From NCBI GenBank assembly GCA_958296005.1, contig CATQHQ010000002.1, positions 248,001 to 312,000 on the forward strand: a stretch of 64,000 bases of DNA, given 5' to 3'. The stretch comes from Longimicrobiales bacterium. GTDB taxonomy: Bacteria; Gemmatimonadota; Gemmatimonadetes; Longimicrobiales; Gaopeijiaceae. Positions 36,234 through 43,921 of the stretch are shown here, in pieces (within the stretch, counting starts at the first letter, position 1; every line of letters starts with the position of its first letter). Below the pieces are notes generated by a model. The model made no database searches. It was not told where the DNA came from and saw nothing but the letters and a program-made list of their open reading frames with translations. The position numbers and the translations under genes are program-made.

Positions 36234-37399
36234 ACGGGGATCCCCCGCCGGCGACTTCGGACCTGGTCGCCCACCTGGCTCGCTTCGGCGGAGAGCTGCG
36301 GCGCTCCGGGGTCGCCGTCGATCTGAAGGACGAGATCGACGCGGCCCACTCCCTTGCGCTCGTGGATATCGGCGACCACCGGGAGGTCCGGCTGGCGCTG
36401 CGGTGCAGCATGAGGGTCCCCCACCGCCACTGGCCTCTATTCGACCAGCTCTTCTTCGAGATGTGGCGGATGGGAAGCGGGCCGCCCCGCGTTGTCCCCC
36501 GCCGCGCCCAGGCTCCCAAGCCTCCCCAGCCGCCACACCGCCGTAGCAACCCGATCGACGCCCTGCGCCGCAAGCTGGGCCACACCGAGGCGGAACCCAG
36601 GGAAGAGACCACCGATCTCGACGCGGGCCGCTCCGGCTGGAGCCCCCATGCCCTGCTTCGCCGCAAGTCCTTCGAGCGCTGCACCGACGAAGACATGGCC
36701 GAACTGGAACGGCTCTTCGAGAGGCTGGTGCGCCGGATCGCGACCCGCCGCAGCCGCAGAAGAGTCCCCCGCCCCCGGGGCGGCGAGGTGGACGTGCGGC
36801 GGAGCTTTCGCCATTCCATCGCCCGAGGCGGCGAGCTGGTCGTCCTGGCCCGACGGGAGCGCGCGGTCGAGAAGCCCCACGTCGTCGTCCTCTGCGACAC
36901 CAGCGGTTCGATGGACCCCTACACCCGATTCTTCCTGGCCTTCGTGCTGGCGCTGAAGAGGGTGGTCCCCGACACCGAGGTCTTCGCCTTTGACACCCGC
37001 CTCACGCGGCTTACTCCCTGGATCGCGACTGGCGGCGTGGACGCCACGCTGGCTCGGTTCGCCCGCAGAGCCGGCGACTGGTCCGACGGCACCCGCATCG
37101 GCGAATGCCTTGCCTGCTTCGCGGCCCAATACTTGCGGAGCACAGTCTCGAGCGATACCTCGGTGCTGATCTTCAGCGACGGTCTCGACCGCGGAGACAC
37201 CGCCCAGCTGGAGACGGCCCTCCAGGTCGTCCGCAGACGCGCTCGCCGGGTCGTGTGGCTCAACCCGCTCATGGGCTACTCCGGGTATCGGCCCGAGGCG
37301 CGGGGGATGAGGGCCGCGCTGCCCCATGTGGACGCCCTGATTCCCGCTCACGACTTGGCGTCCATGGAAGCCCTTCTAGCGATCGTGGAGCACAGATGA
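36230..37399 (+). CDS. CoxE-like VWA domain protein
   Basis: A 389-residue von Willebrand factor A protein of the CoxE type. The N-terminal ~220 residues are family-specific and Arg-rich (rich in RRSRRR and GGEVDVRRSFRHS). The VWA domain follows with the metal-binding MIDAS motif VVVLCDTSGSM (about 220-230) and the second motif IFSDGLDRGD. It is the partner of the upstream MoxR ATPase, together remodelling a client enzyme. The start GTG at 36230 overlaps the ATPase stop (GTGA), and its stop overlaps the next gene (ATGA), so the three are translationally coupled. Confidence 0.9.
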   Translation: MNGDPPPATSDLVAHLARFGGELRRSGVAVDLKDEIDAAHSLALVDIGDHREVRLALRCSMRVPHRHWPLFDQLFFEMWRMGSGPPRVVPRRAQAPKPPQPPHRRSNPIDALRRKLGHTEAEPREETTDLDAGRSGWSPHALLRRKSFERCTDEDMAELERLFERLVRRIATRRSRRRVPRPRGGEVDVRRSFRHSIARGGELVVLARRERAVEKPHVVVLCDTSGSMDPYTRFFLAFVLALKRVVPDTEVFAFDTRLTRLTPWIATGGVDATLARFARRAGDWSDGTRIGECLACFAAQYLRSTVSSDTSVLIFSDGLDRGDTAQLETALQVVRRRARRVVWLNPLMGYSGYRPEARGMRAALPHVDALIPAHDLASMEALLAIVEHR

Positions 37400-37866
37400 G
37401 AATCGACGAGACGGTCGAAATCGATGCGCCGGCGGCGGCAGTCTGGGCGTTCCTGGCGGACCCGGAGCGGGTGGCGGCGGCGCTACCGGGCGCGGAGATC
37501 ACCAAGAGGGTTGGCGAGGACACCTTCCAGGGCGGCATGTCGGTGAAGGTCGGGCCGCTGGCCGCCGCCTACACCGGGACCGTGTCCTTCGAGTTCGACG
37601 AGAGCGAGCGATCCGCGGTGGTGCGCGCCAAGGGCCAAGGGAAGGCCGGAATGGGCAGCGCCGACATGACGATGCGCAGCACGGTCGCGGCTCTGGGCCC
37701 CGACAAGACGCGGGTCGCCGTGTCGGCGACGCTGGTGGTGACCGGCATCCTGGCCCAGCTGGGACGGGGCATGATCCAGCACGTGTCCAAGAAGATGTTC
37801 AAGGACTTCGCGCAGATCGTCGCCCGCCAGGTCGCAAGGGACCACGTCGCAAGGAAGGCGCCCTAA
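37396..37866 (+). CDS. CoxG-like SRPBCC (carbon monoxide dehydrogenase subunit G) protein
   Basis: A 156-residue START/SRPBCC-fold protein. The family start is seen as MRIDETVEIDAPAAAVWAFL, followed by DPERVAAALPGAE, a CoxG hallmark, and FKDFAQIVARQV near the end. CoxG is associated with membrane recruitment of CO dehydrogenase and other molybdenum hydroxylases. The start ATG at 37396 overlaps the VWA stop (ATGA). It completes a CoxD/CoxE/CoxG-like set with no dehydrogenase nearby; the client may be encoded elsewhere. Confidence 0.88.
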   Translation: MRIDETVEIDAPAAAVWAFLADPERVAAALPGAEITKRVGEDTFQGGMSVKVGPLAAAYTGTVSFEFDESERSAVVRAKGQGKAGMGSADMTMRSTVAALGPDKTRVAVSATLVVTGILAQLGRGMIQHVSKKMFKDFAQIVARQVARDHVARKAP

Positions 37867-37995
37867 TCCCGGTTGCTGGGTAGGGCTGGGTCCGCCTGCG
37901 CTCCCGCGGTCCGTCGCTATCTTCCAACCGGCCCCGGCTGGTTCGGCCGCCGGATCCGCCCACTTGCCCGTTTCTCTTGCAATGCGCTGCTTCCC

Positions 37996-38319
37996 ATGTC
38001 GAGACGCATCCTCGCCGGCATCTTCGACCTCGCCGTCCGCCGCTTCGTGGCGACCCGGCTGGTCAAGGTCCTGTACACGCTCACGTTCATCAGCCTGATC
38101 TTCGCCTGGGGGTTCGGAATTGTCCCCTTTCTGACCAGCGGCAGCCTAGCCAACGCCGAGGTCCTCGCCTACACCAGCAGCGCGGTGATCGGAACGCTCT
38201 TCGTGCTGGTCGCCGTTCGAGTCGCCTTGGAGGCGGTCGTAATGCTCTTCCACCTCACCCTCACGGCGATGGACATCCTGGACGAGATGAAGGAGGGAGG
38301 GGAAGGGTCCGACTCCTGA
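37996..38319 (+). CDS. DUF4282-like small membrane protein
   Basis: A 107-residue protein with two hydrophobic segments (about residues 24-46 and 58-86), matching the DUF4282 pattern of small two-helix membrane proteins. The ATG at 37996 begins with MSRRILAGIFDLAVRRFVATRLVK, basic before the first helix. A longer in-frame start at 37873 has no clear ribosome site. The C-terminus is acidic (EMKEGGEGSDS). Function unknown; no evident operon with the CoxG gene, which ends 130 bases earlier. Confidence 0.75.
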   Translation: MSRRILAGIFDLAVRRFVATRLVKVLYTLTFISLIFAWGFGIVPFLTSGSLANAEVLAYTSSAVIGTLFVLVAVRVALEAVVMLFHLTLTAMDILDEMKEGGEGSDS

Positions 38320-38353
38320 ACGGCCGGCGTGAAGAGGCCCCCGCAGATGGCGG

Positions 38354-40948
38354 TCAGTCCGTGGAATCGTCGTCGTAAGGGCCGAGGAACCGTTCGCCGT
38401 CGAAGTGGATTAGGTGGCCAGGAGACTCCGCGATCCACACTTCGGTGTGCCACGCGATGTCTCCCATGTACCTTAGGAATGTCCGACGGTCCTCGAACGC
38501 CGTTACGAAGACAAGCCCGGGGGTAGCGTTGGCCAGCAGGTCCGTCAGTTCCGCTCGTCGCTTGGGGTCCACCGGTCCATGGCTGGTGACAGCCTCAATC
38601 AAGACCAGCCAGTCTCTCTCCCTGTCGTAGACTACGACATCAGGCATCTTGCCGTGTTTGTCCACGGCGATTCCCAGTTCGGTGGCGAGGGACTGATCGA
38701 AGAAGGCCCACTTGTCGCCAGCGTCGCCGACGTAAACCGGCTCTCCGCCGGGAACGAATCGAGGGCAGAATTCACTGATCACCAACCGCACAAGTTCATT
38801 TTGGCCGCCGGGGGTAAGAGCGATCTCGACGCCGTCCCTGAGAATCAGCGGGATCTTCGCAATCTGGCGCAGCTGCGCATAACGAACCTTGAGCGCCTTG
38901 CGTCGTTCGCGATACCGAGCCAGCGACGACGCCCATTCGCCGGTGCCGAACCTCTTGAGCAGCGCGAACGCCTCTGGCTCGACCTGATAGCAGTACTTGG
39001 GGCTGTTGACTGGACGTTTCGGCTGGTCGGGGTTGGGCACGACCAGTCCCGCATCTACAAACTGGTGCAGCGTGAAGCGTCGGAAGGTCTCTCTTGTGTT
39101 TGGGGCGTAGGTGCGTCCGTAGTGCTCCGCTGCCCACTCCATGATGGGCGTTACCCCGATTAGGGGACTCGAGGCCGTCGCCCACGGATCAGTTGGCCGC
39201 AACGCTAACAGGGCCAGCAACGCGAGAGCTGATCGTTCGTTCTGCTGGCCCTTCGGCAACTCCAGGGCACGAAGCGCCGACACGGCTTCGGCGAGTCGGT
39301 TTTGGGCATGATTGGGCTCGGGCATGTCTTGCGTCTCCTTGCAGTGAGTGCGTAATGCGTCGTCGGCTTCTGGACCAACCAACGGTCGGTCGAGTGCGGA
39401 GCCTAGGCGCGCCAAGCTCTTGCGGTCGGGGTATTTCAGCCTTCGCAGGTCGGTGGCGTTGACTTGAGTATGGCCGGAGAACTGCCGGAAATAACAATCG
39501 ACCCACGTGCTGTTGAGGAAAGTGGCCAAGCCCAGCGCATGAACACGCTCAAGAGGGCGGCCGAACTGGTGGAAGTAGTTCAGGTGGTTCTCCAGACCGA
39601 GATAATCGGCGTCCGAAAACGATGGGTCGATCACGGAAGCGACAACACGACGAGGCTCCTCCTTGGTTGTGAATCGCCTTGTAACCACGTACCAACCGGC
39701 GGGTATCAGAACCCGTTTGGTGCGATCCGAGACCGCCAGTGCTTGAGGCTTTCTCCCGGCAACAGGCCAGCGGACACCCATGTCTTGGAAGTTGGCTGGG
39801 TGAAGAAACGGCACCGCAGCTTGAGAACCGTTGGGCGAAGCGGAATAGTCCCGAAGCCGGAAACCCACAACGGGACCGGTGGAGACTTCAAGACCCAGGC
39901 GATGCAACGAGCTCGGAAGTGTGGCCACGCTCCGAGAAAGGCGGAGGTTCCAGCGATCGGAAGGCAGGCGGACCACGAGGTCGGGGTCGTCGGGCTGCAC
40001 AACTTCGTCCTGGCGCGCCTTGCGGGTCCAGATCGGGTCCTCCTTTACGCCGTCATTGAACGACAAAGAGACGAACCGACTCCTTGACGCCCCACGTTGC
40101 AATGCCAGCACGACGTTCTCCTGAAGCACCGCGTCTTGTCCGAACGCCCGGTCCCGCCGACCAAACAAGTGGATGCGACGAATGTCGAAGGATGCGAAGA
40201 GGTACCGACGAAAGCGCTTGAAGTAGGTCCCGTTGCAGAAGCTCCGTGGGACGATCGCCACGATGGCTCCGCCCGGCTTTACGACATGGCCCGCAAGGCC
40301 GACGAACGCCGCATAGAGGTTGGGTGCGGCGATGCCGAGGGTGTTGAGGCGACCCCGAAGCTCAGAATCAGAAGCCAGCTTCTTGTAGGGCGGGTTGAGA
40401 ATCGCCGCATCGAATTGCTCGCTCCCGTTGAAGACGTTGCCGAACCCGTCCCCGGACGCCCACGCGGCAAAATCCTCGCACCGGAGCCTGACTTGGCACT
40501 CCACGCGACGGGCGTGGCAGGCTTTGCGAACCGCATGTGCGCTTTGTTCCAGGAATGGCCGCAGCGCAGGGTCGATCTCGAACGCCGTGACCGACAGGGA
40601 CGACGGTGGTCGCTTGTGTCGCAGGCAGTGAACGGCATAGGCTGTAAACAGCGTTCCAGCACCGGCTCCAGGGTCGAGAATATGCAAGGGTCGATCACCG
40701 ATGTCAAGCTCGAACATTGAAGCCATCAGCTGTGCCACCCATACGGGCGTGAAGTACTGGCCCAAATCTCCTTGTTGACCTGGGTCTAGCCGCTTCCGTG
40801 CAGCGTCGCGAACGAAAGCGGCGTGAGTCAGGAGACTGTCGGCGACGTGTGAGCCTTCCGAGGGTCGCACTTGGCCGAGACCCGGATGCACCCCTGTGGT
40901 GAGGCTACAGGTGGCGTCGGTCCACTCGATGGCTCTTTGGTTGGGCAT
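38354..40948 (-). CDS. BsuBI/PstI-type restriction-modification fusion: N6-adenine methylase + endonuclease
   Basis: A single 864-residue frame joining the two halves of a BsuBI/PstI-type system. Residues ~45-540 are an Eco57I-like N6-adenine methylase: DLGQYFTP (61-68), SAM motif ILDPGAGAGTLF (90-101), catalytic NPPY (185-188). Residues 542-864 are a BsuBI/PstI endonuclease: helix-turn-helix domain with LPKGQQNERSALALLALLAL (564-583) and YAPNTRETFRRFTLHQFVDAG (614-634), then the catalytic domain with KMPDVVVYDRERDWLVLIEAV (767-787) and FVTAFEDRRTFLRYM. Met542 has AAGGAG nine bases upstream, so a free 323-residue endonuclease could be made. The family cuts CTGCAG. A counted 60-base sample is 57% G+C, suggesting acquisition by transfer. 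Confidence 0.92.
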   Translation of the reverse strand: MPNQRAIEWTDATCSLTTGVHPGLGQVRPSEGSHVADSLLTHAAFVRDAARKRLDPGQQGDLGQYFTPVWVAQLMASMFELDIGDRPLHILDPGAGAGTLFTAYAVHCLRHKRPPSSLSVTAFEIDPALRPFLEQSAHAVRKACHARRVECQVRLRCEDFAAWASGDGFGNVFNGSEQFDAAILNPPYKKLASDSELRGRLNTLGIAAPNLYAAFVGLAGHVVKPGGAIVAIVPRSFCNGTYFKRFRRYLFASFDIRRIHLFGRRDRAFGQDAVLQENVVLALQRGASRSRFVSLSFNDGVKEDPIWTRKARQDEVVQPDDPDLVVRLPSDRWNLRLSRSVATLPSSLHRLGLEVSTGPVVGFRLRDYSASPNGSQAAVPFLHPANFQDMGVRWPVAGRKPQALAVSDRTKRVLIPAGWYVVTRRFTTKEEPRRVVASVIDPSFSDADYLGLENHLNYFHQFGRPLERVHALGLATFLNSTWVDCYFRQFSGHTQVNATDLRRLKYPDRKSLARLGSALDRPLVGPEADDALRTHCKETQDMPEPNHAQNRLAEAVSALRALELPKGQQNERSALALLALLALRPTDPWATASSPLIGVTPIMEWAAEHYGRTYAPNTRETFRRFTLHQFVDAGLVVPNPDQPKRPVNSPKYCYQVEPEAFALLKRFGTGEWASSLARYRERRKALKVRYAQLRQIAKIPLILRDGVEIALTPGGQNELVRLVISEFCPRFVPGGEPVYVGDAGDKWAFFDQSLATELGIAVDKHGKMPDVVVYDRERDWLVLIEAVTSHGPVDPKRRAELTDLLANATPGLVFVTAFEDRRTFLRYMGDIAWHTEVWIAESPGHLIHFDGERFLGPYDDDSTD
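39335..39340 (-). promoter_or_regulatory. Internal Shine-Dalgarno before the endonuclease half
   Basis: AAGGAG on the minus strand, nine bases before ATG at 39325. That ATG is in frame and falls exactly where the BsuBI/PstI endonuclease domain begins (MPEPNHAQNRL). The site suggests the nuclease was, and may still be, translated as a separate 323-residue protein, near the lengths I recall for R.PstI (326) and R.BsuBI (316). Confidence 0.7.
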
Positions 40949-40992
40949 CGGCGTGGGCTCTCCCGGCGGAAATCCGGCCTAATCCAAAAAAT

Positions 40993-40998
40993 AGTATA
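40993..40998 (-). promoter_or_regulatory. Candidate -10 element upstream of the R-M gene
   Basis: TATACT on the minus strand, about 45 bases before the fusion gene's ATG, inside an unusually A/T-rich patch (40981-41000). No convincing -35 is visible. On the plus strand the same patch could serve the efflux operon. The rest of the 232-base divergent gap 40949-41180 holds nothing else recognisable. Confidence 0.35.
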
Positions 40999-41180
40999 TA
41001 CCGTCGGCCCTTCCCAGGATCGTCGCCAGGTACGGCGCGACGGAATCGGCCTTTGGAGCGTGCGACGAGAACGGTGCTCGGGAAGAGGCGTTGCAGGGCC
41101 TGCTGGAGGGTTCGCCGCGAGCCCGGAAGATTGCTAGCTTGAAGTGCATCCCACGGCCCTCCGTCGCGGAGCCAGTCTTG

Positions 41181-42626
41181 GTGAAGTCCAAGCAAGGTCG
41201 CACCACAGCCGCCTGGGCGGTCGCCCTCGCGGGAACCTCCGTCGGCGCGCTCGGCCCATCCGCGCGCGTCTTGATCGCCCAGGAGTCGCCGCCCGCCGTC
41301 CACCCGCCTCCGGCTGCCCGTTGCGTCCTGCCCGGAATCGAGGGACGCCCCTTCGTCGCTGGCCCAGCCGACGCCCCCGGGCAAGTCGCCGCCTACGCCG
41401 CCTATGGCGACGAGCGCTTGGCCGCCCTGATCGAGGAGGGACTGGCGAGCAACCCCCAGGTTCGGGCGGCTTGGTCGGCTTGGCAGGCGTCGCTCCACCG
41501 CGTTCCGCAGGCGACGGCCCGTCCCGACCCCATGCTCATGCTCACCCAACACGTCCAACCGCCGGAAACGCGGGTCGGCCCCCAGATCGCCATGCTGTCG
41601 GTCAGCCAGCGCTTTCCGGGGTTCGGCAAGCTCGGTCTGCAGGGCGAAGTGGCGGCGTCGGCGGCAGTAGAGCAGGAGGAGCTTCACCAAGCCCAGCGCG
41701 CAGAGCTTGTCCGTTTGATCAAGCGTGCGTGGTACGACTTGGCGTTCATCGACCGGGCCCTGGCGATCAACCGGGAAAGCGAGGAGCTGCTGGAGCGCTA
41801 CGAAGCCCTTGCGCGGACGCGGTATGCGCAAGGGTTCGGGTTGCAGGCCGACGTCGTGCGCATGCAAGCCGAGTACACGCGGGCCTTGAGCCGACGGGAC
41901 GATCTGGAGCACCAGCGCATCGACGCCGAAGCGACGCTCAACTCGCTGTTCGCGCGCCCTGTCGCAACGTCCTACGAGACGATCGAGCCCGTTGCCCTTC
42001 CGCCCTCGCCCGGCGACGCCGAGTCCCTGGCCGCAACCGGCCGCCGGGTCCGCCCCGAGATCCGAGCGGCGATGAGACGCATCGAGACCCGGCAGCACGC
42101 CGTTGCTCTGGCTCGACGGGCGCGTTGGCCCGACTTCAGCGTGGGCGTCGTCTGGGGCGCGCTGCTGGGCCGGGGCGACCCAGCCGGACAGGCCATGCCG
42201 CCGCCGGACAACGGCCAGGATGTGTTCAGCCTCACCGCAGGCGTCAACCTGCCCGTCTTCGGCCAACGCTACGGCGCCGGCGTCCGCGAAGCCGCCGAGT
42301 CGGTTGAGCAGGCCTGCGCCATGTACGAGGGCACGGTGAACGACATGGAGCGGGCCGTGCGATCCACCCTGTCCAGGATGCGCTCGACGGAACGCCAGCT
42401 CGCTCTCTTCGAGGACGCGCTTCTGCCGCAGACCGAGCAGGCGATGTACTCCACGGAGGCCGCCTACTCGACGGGCACCGCCGGTGTTCTCGACTTGCTG
42501 GACGGGGAGCGCAAGTTGTTGGACGTGCGCCTGGGACTCGCCCGCCTACGAACCGACTACATGAAGGCGCTGGCCGACCTCGAGCGTGCCGTCGGGTCGC
42601 CCGTCGCTGGAGAGGACACGCCATGA
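41181..42626 (+). CDS. TolC-family outer membrane factor (CusC-like)
   Basis: A 481-residue outer-membrane channel component of an RND heavy-metal exporter. Long amphipathic helices with TolC-type spacing are seen (e.g. DERLAALIEEGLASNPQVRAA and RTRYAQGFGLQADVVRMQAEY), with SVSQRFPGFGKLGLQ typical of CusC/CzcC-like proteins. The start is GTG at 41181, which precedes a signal-like stretch (TTAAWAVALAGTSVGAL). The stop overlaps the adaptor gene (ATGA). It is the first gene of the three-gene efflux operon. Confidence 0.87.
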   Translation: MKSKQGRTTAAWAVALAGTSVGALGPSARVLIAQESPPAVHPPPAARCVLPGIEGRPFVAGPADAPGQVAAYAAYGDERLAALIEEGLASNPQVRAAWSAWQASLHRVPQATARPDPMLMLTQHVQPPETRVGPQIAMLSVSQRFPGFGKLGLQGEVAASAAVEQEELHQAQRAELVRLIKRAWYDLAFIDRALAINRESEELLERYEALARTRYAQGFGLQADVVRMQAEYTRALSRRDDLEHQRIDAEATLNSLFARPVATSYETIEPVALPPSPGDAESLAATGRRVRPEIRAAMRRIETRQHAVALARRARWPDFSVGVVWGALLGRGDPAGQAMPPPDNGQDVFSLTAGVNLPVFGQRYGAGVREAAESVEQACAMYEGTVNDMERAVRSTLSRMRSTERQLALFEDALLPQTEQAMYSTEAAYSTGTAGVLDLLDGERKLLDVRLGLARLRTDYMKALADLERAVGSPVAGEDTP

Positions 42627-43921
42627 CGAAGTCGCGCACGCGCTGGATCGTCGGGCTCGCGGGCGTCGTGGCTCTCGTCGCTGCCGCGGCCGTCTGGGAC
42701 CCGATGGGCTGGACCGCCGACCAGGCGGACGAGGCCGACGGCCAGCTCTACACCTGTTCCATGCACCCCCACGTTCTGCAGCACGGACCAGGCGTCTGTC
42801 CCCTGTGCGGGATGGAGCTCGTGCCGGTCGCGCAGCCCGAGCCCGGGGACTCCGCCTTGGCCGGCGACTCGGCGGGGTCGCCCGTCTCCGTCCGCGTCGA
42901 CCCGGCGTTCCTGCAGAACTTCGGGGTGCGCACGGCGCAAGTCGAAGAAGGGTCGCTCGACCTCGAGATCCGCACGGTGGGCTACCTCGCCCACGACGAC
43001 GAAGCCGTCTTCTCGGTCAACACCAAGTTCGGCGGATGGATTGAGGAAGCCCATGTGGCCACGGTGGGCGAGCGGGTGTCCGAAGGGGACGTGCTCTTCG
43101 AAATCTACAGCCCGGAACTCGTCGCTTCGCAGTGGGAATACATCTCCGCCATCACGTACGCGGAGCAGCTACGGGAACGAGGCGCTCACGAGGACGCCGT
43201 GCGCCAAGCCGAGTCGCTCATGGCTGCGGCCCGGGAGCGCCTGCGTTCCTGGGACATGACGCCGCGCCAGATCGAGGCGTTGGAGACGACGCGGGAACCC
43301 AGCCGAACCGTCGAGTTCGTGTCGCCGGTCTCCGGCTTTCTCGTCGAGAAGGCGGGCGACTCGCTGGAGGGGTTGCGGCTGTCCCCGGGCATGACGGTGC
43401 TCAAGTTTGCGGACCACCACACGCTCTGGGTCGAAGTCGAGTTTCACGAGCACGACGTGCGCCACCTTCGCGAGGGCCAGAAGGTCGTCGTGACGATCGA
43501 CGCCTTCCCCGAGCGGCGTTGGGACGGGACGATCCTCTTCTTCCGGCCGGCCATGAACCAATCCACCCGCACGCTGACGGCGTTCGTCAAAGTGGACAAC
43601 CCCGACCTGCAACTTCGCCCGAAGATGTTCGCGAACGTCGTTGCGCAGGCGCCTGGGGTGGCGGGTGCCGTGCTGGTTCCGTCGGGTGCCGTGCTGCGCA
43701 CCGGCGGGCGGTCCGTGGTGATCGTGGCCGAAGGCGAAGGACGCTTCACCCCGCGCGAGGTCCGCCTGGGCCTGTCGGCGGGCGGGCGGCAGCAGGTTCT
43801 GGACGGTTTGGCCGCAGGCGAGACGATCGTCACGACATCCCAGTTCCTCTTTGATTCGGAGAGCAACCTGCGGGCCGCGATCGCCCGCCTGACAGGGGAA
43901 GCTCGGACCGGCGGGTCTTGA
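42623..43921 (+). CDS. RND efflux periplasmic adaptor with heavy-metal-binding domain (CusB-like)
   Basis: A 432-residue membrane fusion protein. A single N-terminal hydrophobic segment (about residues 8-24) anchors it. Residues ~38-64 form a heavy-metal-binding domain (YTCSMHPHVLQHGPGVCPLC, then GMEL), found in CusB/CzcB-type adaptors of copper and silver pumps. The beta-barrel/lipoyl/hairpin core follows (FGGWIEEAHVATVGERVSEG, VSPVSGFLVEKAGDSLEGLRL). It bridges the inner-membrane pump and the TolC-like channel and may hand metal to the pump. Both ends overlap neighbours (ATGA and TTGA), so the three genes are coupled. Confidence 0.92.
   Translation: MTKSRTRWIVGLAGVVALVAAAAVWDPMGWTADQADEADGQLYTCSMHPHVLQHGPGVCPLCGMELVPVAQPEPGDSALAGDSAGSPVSVRVDPAFLQNFGVRTAQVEEGSLDLEIRTVGYLAHDDEAVFSVNTKFGGWIEEAHVATVGERVSEGDVLFEIYSPELVASQWEYISAITYAEQLRERGAHEDAVRQAESLMAAARERLRSWDMTPRQIEALETTREPSRTVEFVSPVSGFLVEKAGDSLEGLRLSPGMTVLKFADHHTLWVEVEFHEHDVRHLREGQKVVVTIDAFPERRWDGTILFFRPAMNQSTRTLTAFVKVDNPDLQLRPKMFANVVAQAPGVAGAVLVPSGAVLRTGGRSVVIVAEGEGRFTPREVRLGLSAGGRQQVLDGLAAGETIVTTSQFLFDSESNLRAAIARLTGEARTGGS

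Noticed and set aside
35283..37866. An aerobic CO dehydrogenase operon
   Set aside because: Only the accessory CoxD/E/G-like genes are present; no coxM, coxS or coxL homologue lies within the window.
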